Under the pieces are notes generated by a model. It had not been told where the DNA came from and did not search any database. It saw only the letters and a list, made by a program, of their open reading frames with translations. This document shows positions 1 to 5,102 of a DNA stretch of 5,102 nucleotides, in pieces (within the stretch, counting starts at the first letter, position 1; each line of letters opens with the position of its first letter). Where the stretch lies: contig CAMIWY010000131.1 of assembly GCA_946402595.1 (NCBI GenBank), positions 1 to 5,102 on the forward strand. The letters run 5' to 3'. The translations under genes were made by a program, and so were the position numbers. Source of the DNA: an uncultured Clostridia bacterium (GTDB lineage: Bacteria > Bacillota > Clostridia > Peptostreptococcales > Anaerovoracaceae).

Positions 1-222
1 CGGAAGACCGTACTTCCTTACGCATTCATTCATTTCATCCTGTGTAAAACACTTTGCGATGTCATGATATCTTCCGGCAAATGCTGCTTTCTCAACATCT
101 GCGCCATGTATAGCGGCAAGCCGTTCAGCCATCACTTCCACACCGAGTGAGTGAGTGTACCTCGATGGCTTGAGGTGCGCTTTCATGAAGGCTTCCAGTT
201 CTTCAGTCTTTGTACAGATCAT
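1..222 (-). CDS. yqeK: YqeK-type HD-domain phosphohydrolase, N-terminal 74 residues (cut by window edge)
   Basis: Family members hydrolyse diadenosine tetraphosphate symmetrically to two ADP (bis(5'-nucleosyl)-tetraphosphatase, HD superfamily, cytoplasmic). Only the start is present; the gene runs off the left edge. Residues 21-26 read RYTHSL, supplying the first conserved metal-site histidine (H24). Residues 49-57 read AGRYHDIAK, the HD signature (H53, D54), where most relatives have AG-LL-HDIAK. An in-frame TAG at 243-241 leaves the ATG at 222 as the only reasonable ATG start. It overlaps the nadD 3' end by 20 nt, and upstream there is only a weak purine-rich stretch, so translation is probably coupled to nadD. 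A nadD-yqeK pair is widespread in Firmicutes, which supports the assignment. Identity is clear from the HD motif plus context; the second half of the domain is not visible. Confidence 0.87.
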   Translation of the reverse strand, partial: MICTKTEELEAFMKAHLKPSRYTHSLGVEVMAERLAAIHGADVEKAAFAGRYHDIAKCFTQDEMNECVRKYGLP

Positions 223-823
223 GTTCTGAAATATATCTTTCTACTTCGGGTGCGACCATGTCAGAGACCGGCAGACCTGCATGCACATTATTCCTCACCT
301 CTGTGGATGATGCGTCTACAGGTGCCATCTCAAGCACTGTGGTTACAGTGCCGAATTTCTCGCGGTAATAATATATCTTCTCCCAGCCGTCAGAGTCGCT
401 TGCATCAGGCCGTCTTGCGGTAATAAGTGAAACTTCCTTAAGAATTTCTTCGCCTCTGTACCAGGTGTCTATCTCAATTATTGAGTCAAAACCGAGAATG
501 AAGCTGATCTTTGCGTTAAGGAGCTGCTTCCAGTGCATGACGGTGTCATATGTGTATGACGGGCCCTCCTTGCCGAGCTCATATCTTGAAAGACAGAAGG
601 CCTTGTTGTATCCGAGGATGGATTCTATCATTGCTGCTCTGTCTCTGCCGGGAGCTGTCTTGCGGTTCTGCTTGAACGGTGAGACATAGGCGGGCATGAA
701 TATCAGCTTGTCGATGCCGCATTCTCTGACAGCGTGGTCGGCAAGAGCTATATGACCCTTATGGATGGGGTCAAAAGTGCCGCCGTATATTGCATAATGT
801 CTGCTGTGTTTCTCACTGTTCAT
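203..823 (-). CDS. nadD: Nicotinate-nucleotide adenylyltransferase NadD
   Basis: Cytoplasmic enzyme that transfers AMP from ATP to nicotinate mononucleotide, giving deamido-NAD, the step before NAD synthetase in both de novo and salvage NAD synthesis. The 206-residue length is normal for the family. Nucleotidyltransferase signatures are in place: GGTFDPIHKGH at residues 14-24 (the GxFxPxHxGH ATP-binding motif), SYTYDT at 89-94, GFDS at 111-114, W121, and SSTEVR at 172-177, matching the C-terminal ISSTxIR motif. The segment SPFK at 48-51 has Phe where many NadD proteins have His (PPHK). The ATG at 823 is the only ATG before the first motif. The upstream Shine-Dalgarno is poor (AAGAAAAAGCGA), but aspS ends only 21 nt earlier, so translation may be partly coupled. 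The 3' end overlaps the yqeK start by 20 nt. Function is very secure. Confidence 0.96.
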   Translation of the reverse strand: MNSEKHSRHYAIYGGTFDPIHKGHIALADHAVRECGIDKLIFMPAYVSPFKQNRKTAPGRDRAAMIESILGYNKAFCLSRYELGKEGPSYTYDTVMHWKQLLNAKISFILGFDSIIEIDTWYRGEEILKEVSLITARRPDASDSDGWEKIYYYREKFGTVTTVLEMAPVDASSTEVRNNVHAGLPVSDMVAPEVERYISEHDLYKD

Positions 824-844
824 GATTCGCTTTTTCTTATGTTG

Positions 845-2608
845 TTATTCTGCAGCAACGAGCTCTATTCCGAGTTCCTCAAGCTGTCCCTCACCTGCCG
901 GTGCCGGTGCTTCACAGACCGGACACTCTGCGTTCTGGTTCTTAGGGAAAGCGATGACCTCTCTGATGCTCTTCTCGCCGAGGAGAAGCATTACGAGTCT
1001 GTCGAGGCCGTAAGCAAGACCTGCGTGAGGCGGTGCCCCGTACTTGAATGCCTCGATGAGGAATCCGAATTTTTCCTGACACTCTTCGTCTGTAAGGCCG
1101 AGTGCTCTGAACATTCTTGCCTGGAGATCCTTATCGTGGATCCTGACACTTCCTCCGCCGAGCTCAACACCGTTGAGAACGATGTCGTATGCATCTGCGT
1201 TGAGTGAAAGGATGTCGGTATCCAGCTTGTAAAGTTCGTCAAGCTTAGGCTGTGTGAACGGATGGTGCATAGCCTTGATGTTGCCGTCCTCATCCTGTTC
1301 AAACATCGGGAAGTCAACGACCCAGAGGAAGTTGAACTGATTGTCATCAAGAAGTCCGAGCTGTCCTGCCACTCTTCTTCTGAGGAATCCGAGTGAGTCA
1401 TATGTTACCTTGGCTGTGCCGCTTACGATGAAGACGATGTCACCTGCATTTGCTCCGCACTTATCAAGCACTGCCCTGAGCTCATCTTCCGAGAAGAATT
1501 TGCCTACTGAGGATGAGATTCCGGACTCTTCATACTTGATCCATACGAGGCCCTTTGCTCCGTAGTGCTTTACCTCATCAACGAGCTTGTCGATCTTCTT
1601 TCTTGAGAATTCCGAAGCTGCTCCCGGTACGCAGATGCCTCTGATATCCCCGCCTTCTGCGAGAGTCTTAGTGAAGACTTCGAAACCGCATCCTTCAAAG
1701 ACATCATTGAGCTTCTGAAGCTCGATGTCGAATCTGGTGTCAGGCTTATCAGAGCCATAGCGCTCCATTGCCTCGGCATATGTCATTCTCGGGAAAGGAG
1801 TCTCTACGTCAATTCCCTTGACCTCTTTCATGACTCTCCTGAGGAAGCCTTCCTGCATTTCGATGACGTCGTCAACTCCTGCGAAGGACATCTCACAGTC
1901 GATCTGTGTGAACTCAGGCTGTCTGTCAGCTCTGAGGTCCTCATCTCTGAAGCACTTTACGATCTGCATGTATCTGTCTGTGCCGCCTACCATCAGAAGC
2001 TGCTTGAACATCTGAGGTGACTGAGGCAGAGCATAGAAGCTGCCGTTGTGCACTCTGCTCGGTACGATATAGTCTCTTGCGCCTTCAGGTGTAGGCTTGA
2101 TGAGCATTGGTGTCTCAACTTCTGTGAAGCCGTTCTCATCGAAGTAGTCTCTGCAGCACTTTGCGATCTTGTGTCTGAAGGTGAGATTTCTCTGCATCTT
2201 CTGCTTACGGAGATCCAGATATCTGTATTTGAGTCTCAGGTTGTCGTCTACGTTGTCATCGTCCTTGATGTAGATCGGAGGTGTCTCTGACTTTGAATAG
2301 ATCACCAGATCATCGGCAAAGACTTCGATATCTCCGGTCGGGAGGTTTGAATTCTTGGAGGATCTCTCCTTAACGGTTCCCTTTACGCCGATGCAGTATT
2401 CGCTTCTGAGTGACTTTGCCATCTCGATGATCTCTGCAGGAACGTCCTCATTGAATGTTACCTGTGTGATACCGGTCTTGTCTCTTAAGTCCACGAATAC
2501 CAGTCCGCCGAGACTTCTTGCCTTGGCTACCCATCCGTTAAGTACAACGTTCTTACCTTCGTCAGCAAGCCTCAGCTCGCCGCACATGTGAGTTCTCTTA
2601 TATAACAT
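845..2608 (-). CDS. aspS: Aspartyl-tRNA synthetase (bacterial type, GAD-domain containing)
   Basis: Class IIb synthetase that charges tRNA-Asp with aspartate in the cytoplasm. At 587 residues it has the usual bacterial length. An N-terminal OB-fold anticodon-binding domain spans about 1-105. Class II motif 1 lies near 145-168 (GFTEVETP at 160-167), the SPQ of the amino-acid pocket at 197-199, and motif 2 at 219-235 with FRDEDLR and QPEFTQ. The bacterial GAD insertion lies at about 300-410, and motif 3 at 530-538 (GLAYGLDRL). The start at 2608 is preferred over Met8 because the conserved KRTH-CGEL opening would otherwise be cut. The ATG overlaps the hisS end by 11 nt and follows GAAGGG at rather long spacing. 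L33 and K85 align with E. coli L30 and K81, residues linked to a discriminating enzyme. The C-terminal tail has CPVCEAP (562-568) where E. coli has CLMTEAP. Identity is certain. Confidence 0.98.
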   Translation of the reverse strand: MLYKRTHMCGELRLADEGKNVVLNGWVAKARSLGGLVFVDLRDKTGITQVTFNEDVPAEIIEMAKSLRSEYCIGVKGTVKERSSKNSNLPTGDIEVFADDLVIYSKSETPPIYIKDDDNVDDNLRLKYRYLDLRKQKMQRNLTFRHKIAKCCRDYFDENGFTEVETPMLIKPTPEGARDYIVPSRVHNGSFYALPQSPQMFKQLLMVGGTDRYMQIVKCFRDEDLRADRQPEFTQIDCEMSFAGVDDVIEMQEGFLRRVMKEVKGIDVETPFPRMTYAEAMERYGSDKPDTRFDIELQKLNDVFEGCGFEVFTKTLAEGGDIRGICVPGAASEFSRKKIDKLVDEVKHYGAKGLVWIKYEESGISSSVGKFFSEDELRAVLDKCGANAGDIVFIVSGTAKVTYDSLGFLRRRVAGQLGLLDDNQFNFLWVVDFPMFEQDEDGNIKAMHHPFTQPKLDELYKLDTDILSLNADAYDIVLNGVELGGGSVRIHDKDLQARMFRALGLTDEECQEKFGFLIEAFKYGAPPHAGLAYGLDRLVMLLLGEKSIREVIAFPKNQNAECPVCEAPAPAGEGQLEELGIELVAAE

Positions 2609-3845
2609 CTGCGAGTTCTTCCCTTCTTACTTTAGTCTGTTCCGAATTGGACATATTCTTAAGTGTCAGTTCGCCGCTGGCAACTTCATCTTCGCCGATA
2701 ACGACTGTATAAGCTGCACCGAGCTTGTTGGCGTATTTCATCTGACCCTTGAGATTACGCTCTCTTGTATCCATCTCTGCCCTTATGCCCTTGCTTCTCA
2801 GCTCGTGCAGGAGTCTTACTGAATACTCTCTTGCCTCATCTCCTATCCATGCAAGGAAGATCTGAGGAGACGGAGCGCTGCCGAAGTCATGTCCGCATGC
2901 CTCCATCAGGAGAAGCAGTCTTTCCTTACCGAGACCGAATCCTACACCCGGCATGTCAGGTCCGCCGATCTCCTCGATGAGATGATCGTATCTGCCTCCG
3001 CCGCAGACGGTACCCTGGGCACCGATCTTTGTGGTGATGAATTCAAAGGCTGTCTTGGTGTAGTAATCCAGACCTCTTACGATGGTAGGATCCACAACGT
3101 ACTTTATGCCCATGGCATCAAGGTGCTTTTTGAGCTCTTCGAAATCCTTCCTGCAGTCATCACAGAGAAAGTCGAGCATCATCGGAGCGCCTTTGACAAG
3201 CTCCTTGTCTTCAGGTGACTTGCAGTCGAGTATCCTCATCGGATTCTTGTCGAATCTTGACTTGCATGTATCGCACAGGCAGTCGAACTTAGGTCTCAGG
3301 AAATCCTGAAGAGCTGTTCTGTGTACAGGTCTGCAGTTTCTGCATCCTACACTTGAGATGTGAAGTTCTACATCTTCGATTCCCATTCTGTTCAGAAAAT
3401 CATGTCCCAGTGCGATGATCTCAGCATCAGCAAGCATGCTGTGCGTTCCGAAATTCTCAATGCCGAACTGGTGGAACTCTCTGAGTCTTCCGGCCTGCGG
3501 TTTTTCATATCTGAAGCATGGAGTGTTGTAATAAACCTTGGTCGGCTGAGTTTCAGCATAGAGATTGCTTTCAATAAATGATCTTACTGCAGGTGATGTT
3601 CCTTCCGGCTTGAGCGTTATGCTGCGGCCGCCGAGATCGTTGAAAGTGTACATCTCCTTCTGGACAACATCAGTCGTATCACCGATTCCCCTGTTAAAGA
3701 GCTCAGTAGCTTCGAAAACAGGTGTGCGCAATTCTCTGAATCCGTATTCGGCGCAGATTTTTGCCCATTCAGATTCGATATACTGCCACTTCCATGACTC
3801 GGAAGGAAGTACGTCCTTGGTACCCTTTTGAGCTTTGATAGCCAT
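2598..3845 (-). CDS. hisS: Histidyl-tRNA synthetase
   Basis: Class IIa synthetase that charges tRNA-His with histidine; dimeric in the family. The 415-residue product from the ATG at 3845 has normal length. The catalytic core carries motif 1 around 36-68 (ELRTP at 38-42), motif 2 around 105-130 (FRYEKPQAGRLREFHQFG at 111-128), the histidine-specific RGLDYY at 257-262, and motif 3 with GGGRYD at 282-287 and GFGLGKERL at 302-310. The HGTP anticodon-binding domain spans about 325-415. Between motif 2 and RGLDYY is a cysteine-rich insertion with C168xxC171, C189, C191xxC194, C208 and C228xxC231, probably a structural metal site of the type seen in clostridial HisRS (inference). A longer frame would start at 3923, but its extra 26 residues look like no HisRS and lie over hemZ. 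GGAGG stands 5 nt before the ATG at 3845, and hemZ ends 1 nt upstream. Identity is certain. Confidence 0.98.
   Translation of the reverse strand: MAIKAQKGTKDVLPSESWKWQYIESEWAKICAEYGFRELRTPVFEATELFNRGIGDTTDVVQKEMYTFNDLGGRSITLKPEGTSPAVRSFIESNLYAETQPTKVYYNTPCFRYEKPQAGRLREFHQFGIENFGTHSMLADAEIIALGHDFLNRMGIEDVELHISSVGCRNCRPVHRTALQDFLRPKFDCLCDTCKSRFDKNPMRILDCKSPEDKELVKGAPMMLDFLCDDCRKDFEELKKHLDAMGIKYVVDPTIVRGLDYYTKTAFEFITTKIGAQGTVCGGGRYDHLIEEIGGPDMPGVGFGLGKERLLLLMEACGHDFGSAPSPQIFLAWIGDEAREYSVRLLHELRSKGIRAEMDTRERNLKGQMKYANKLGAAYTVVIGEDEVASGELTLKNMSNSEQTKVRREELADVI
2621..2626 (-). promoter_or_regulatory. Probable ribosome-binding site of aspS
   Basis: GAAGGG lies inside the last codons of hisS, 12 nt before the aspS ATG at 2608. 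The spacing is long, so it may act together with translational coupling from the 11-nt hisS overlap. The in-frame ATG at 2587 has only AAGAGAA upstream, which favours the longer aspS start. Confidence 0.45.
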
Positions 3846-3846
3846 C

Positions 3847-5102
3847 TTATCCTCCGTAGTATTTATTCTTTCTTTCGAGCATCTCGTCAAAACGCTCGCT
3901 GTATACCTTGTAGTTGCTGACATTGGCGACTCTCTCGAGCCGGTCTTCTGCAGGGAAATATATCTTCCCTATGCCGCCCGCGCCGAGAGCGATGATGGTC
4001 TGCTTCTCCTCCATGATGCGGATGTTGTAGATCGAGTGCTTCCCCTCTCTGCAGTACCCGACATTCTCAAGTGCGCCCATCTGGTGCTTCTGTCTGTATA
4101 TGTAATACGGGTAAAATCCCTCATCAGCCAGGCGCTTTCTGGCGAAGTCCACCATCTGTGAGACTTTATCTGTACCGCGTCTGTAATATTCGGGATCGTG
4201 TTCTCTTAATCTTGATCCTCTCTTGACCGAGAGTGTATGTACTGTAATGTTGTTTGCACCGAGGCTCAGGATCTCTTCAAGCGAAGCCTTGAAATCGTCA
4301 AGATCCTCGCCCGGCAGTCCGGCTATGAGATCCGCATTTATGACATCGAATCCGTATTCAGATGCCAGACGGTATCCCTGCCTTATGTCTTCAGCTGAAT
4401 GGTCACGGCCTATCCGTCTCAGTGTCTCGTCCTTCATAGACTGAGGATTGATGCTGATACGGCTGACTCCCATGTCCTTCATTACCTTCAGCTTGTCCGG
4501 TGTGATTGTGTCCGGCCTGCCAGCTTCTATCGTGAACTCAAGGGCTGACGGATCGATTCCGATCTCATCCCTTACAGCTGCTATCAGCTGACCGAGCTGA
4601 TCAGCATTCAGAGTGGTCGGTGTGCCGCCGCCTATGTACACGCTTTCTATCTCCGTACCGTGTTCCCTTATAAGTTTACCGGTATATTTTATTTCCCCCA
4701 GGAGATGGCCAAAGTACTCTTCTATGTCCTCCTCAGGTGCTACATTGGAGGCAAAAGCACAGTATTCGCATCTCGTCGGGCAGAACGGTATCCCTATGTA
4801 AACGGCGCTCTTCGATGACGGCTCGCTGCTGATGTGACTGATCTGATACTGCAGGATCTCTGTCAGAAGATATTTCAGATATTCGTAAGGCCTCAGGTCG
4901 TTTGCTTTCGCTGTTTCTGTCAGGCTGTATACGATGGCGCTGTTTTCAGCTCCGTGGATCGTATCACACATGACCCAGTTCTTCTTGCCGATACAGAATG
5001 GCCGGATCGCACGTTCCGCAGCGTTGTTGTCCATCGGGACATCGCCGTCCGTTAGGAATGTCTTCAGGTACTGCTCCTGTTCGATCGTATAGGTGAACGC
5101 TT
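3847..5102 (-). CDS. hemZ: IS66 transposase C-terminus fused in frame to N-terminally truncated HemZ (radical SAM)
   Basis: One frame is open from the right edge to the TAA at 3849-3847, 417 codons. Numbering from the ATG at 5034, residues up to about 60 are IS66 transposase and residues from about 78 are HemZ. HemZ is a HemN-like radical-SAM protein annotated as oxygen-independent coproporphyrinogen III dehydrogenase; its role in clostridia is uncertain. Visible HemZ signatures are VYIGIPF at 78-84, the 4Fe-4S motif C85xxxC89xxC92, the SAM-binding GGGTPT at 135-140, NPQSM at 196-200, and the HemZ-type C-terminal segments YRQKHQ-ALENVGY and EEKQTIIALGAGG. The usual N-terminal region of about 150-170 residues before the Fe-S motif is missing. 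I see no ATG, GTG or TTG start between the IS66 homology and the Fe-S motif, so any product must begin in the transposase. The radical-SAM core looks intact, with no stop or frameshift. It ends 1 nt before hisS, as in clostridial hemZ-hisS operons. It is probably a decaying or remodelled gene, but a chimeric protein or an assembly error remains possible. Confidence 0.82.
   Translation of the reverse strand, partial: AFTYTIEQEQYLKTFLTDGDVPMDNNAAERAIRPFCIGKKNWVMCDTIHGAENSAIVYSLTETAKANDLRPYEYLKYLLTEILQYQISHISSEPSSKSAVYIGIPFCPTRCEYCAFASNVAPEEDIEEYFGHLLGEIKYTGKLIREHGTEIESVYIGGGTPTTLNADQLGQLIAAVRDEIGIDPSALEFTIEAGRPDTITPDKLKVMKDMGVSRISINPQSMKDETLRRIGRDHSAEDIRQGYRLASEYGFDVINADLIAGLPGEDLDDFKASLEEILSLGANNITVHTLSVKRGSRLREHDPEYYRRGTDKVSQMVDFARKRLADEGFYPYYIYRQKHQMGALENVGYCREGKHSIYNIRIMEEKQTIIALGAGGIGKIYFPAEDRLERVANVSNYKVYSERFDEMLERKNKYYGG
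3851..3855 (-). promoter_or_regulatory. Shine-Dalgarno site of hisS (decides its start)
   Basis: On the minus strand GGAGG is followed by ATAAG and then the ATG at 3845. This is the best ribosome-binding site in the window and fixes hisS at 3845 rather than at the in-frame ATG at 3923. The hemZ stop codon TAA lies in the spacer between this site and the hisS ATG, so ribosomes ending hemZ stop on top of the hisS initiation site. Confidence 0.88.
4855..5102 (-). mobile_element. IS66-family transposase (TnpC) C-terminal fragment
   Basis: Read from the right edge, the first 22 codons (TIEQEQYLKTFL, then GDVP) lead into MDNNAAERAIRPF, followed by IGKKNW, SAIVYSLTETAKAN and YEYLKYLLTEI. This is the conserved C-terminal end of the IS66 DDE transposase; in this family the glutamate of the NNxAER segment is taken as the third catalytic acid. 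An intact IS66 transposase normally continues for some tens of residues, stops, and is followed by the element's inverted repeat. Here homology ends near 4855 and the frame runs on into HemZ. No stop and no IS66-like terminal inverted repeat is visible at the junction, so this end of the element is truncated. The rest of the element, if any, lies beyond 5102. The ATG at 5034 is only an internal methionine, not a real start. Confidence 0.88.

Noticed and set aside
145..157. Short GAGT tandem repeat (three units plus one base)
   Set aside because: It encodes the conserved THSLG region of YqeK and is too short to mean anything as a repeat.
824..844. Terminator or separate promoter between aspS and nadD
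   Set aside because: The gap is 21 nt with no inverted repeat and no room for a promoter.
734..1207. 157-residue plus-strand open frame opposite the aspS 3' end
   Set aside because: It is antisense to the conserved aspS and nadD coding sequence, has no recognisable motif and is cysteine/serine-rich in the manner of shadow frames.
991..1401. 136-residue minus-strand frame inside aspS
   Set aside because: Shifted frame of aspS; Ser/Thr/Arg-rich, low-information translation with no domain, while the aspS frame is fully conserved.
3846..3923. 26-residue N-terminal extension of HisRS from the ATG at 3923
   Set aside because: The extension does not resemble HisRS, overlaps hemZ coding sequence out of frame and lacks a good ribosome-binding site, whereas GGAGG precedes the ATG at 3845.
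4683..4715. Possible minus-strand promoter (TAAAAT with TTGGCC upstream) inside hemZ
   Set aside because: Spacing is about 15 nt and the -35 match is 4 of 6; the bases also encode normal HemZ residues, so chance is the simplest explanation.
4980..5034. ATG at 5034 as a genuine gene start for hemZ
   Set aside because: The methionine lies inside the conserved IS66 block and transposase homology continues upstream of it to the window edge.

Overview
The window is a compact bacterial gene block. Every recognisable gene lies on the minus strand, so transcription runs from high to low coordinates. In reading order it holds: (1) the 3' part of an IS66-family transposase gene entering at the right edge (about 5102-4855); (2) fused in frame to it, the radical-SAM half of a HemZ-type coproporphyrinogen dehydrogenase-like protein (to 3847); (3) hisS, histidyl-tRNA synthetase (3845-2598); (4) aspS, aspartyl-tRNA synthetase (2608-845); (5) nadD, nicotinate-nucleotide adenylyltransferase (823-203); (6) the first 74 codons of a YqeK-type HD-domain phosphohydrolase, cut by the left edge (222-1).

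The protein sequences and the order hemZ-hisS-aspS point to an anaerobic Firmicute of class Clostridia (Lachnospiraceae/Oscillospiraceae-like, often gut or rumen). HemZ next to hisS-aspS is a familiar clostridial arrangement, the HisRS carries the cysteine-rich insertion I associate with clostridial enzymes, and IS66 elements are common there. The genus cannot be fixed from this window.

The genes are packed as one probable operon: 1 nt between hemZ and hisS, an 11-nt overlap of hisS and aspS, 21 nt between aspS and nadD, and a 20-nt overlap of nadD and yqeK. I see no terminator, tRNA, rRNA, CRISPR array or T-box leader, and no gene-free stretch over 300 bases. The roles are housekeeping: charging tRNA-His and tRNA-Asp, making NAD, and clearing dinucleoside polyphosphates (YqeK).

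The unusual part is the right end. HemZ lacks its usual N-terminal region of roughly 150-170 residues, and in its place the frame continues without a stop into the C-terminal end of an IS66 transposase (417 open codons to the window edge). This is either an IS-mediated deletion or insertion that destroyed or remodelled hemZ, leaving two essential synthetase genes downstream of a transposon, or a misassembly at a repeated IS. No clearly new biological system is visible; the rest looks like ordinary core genome.
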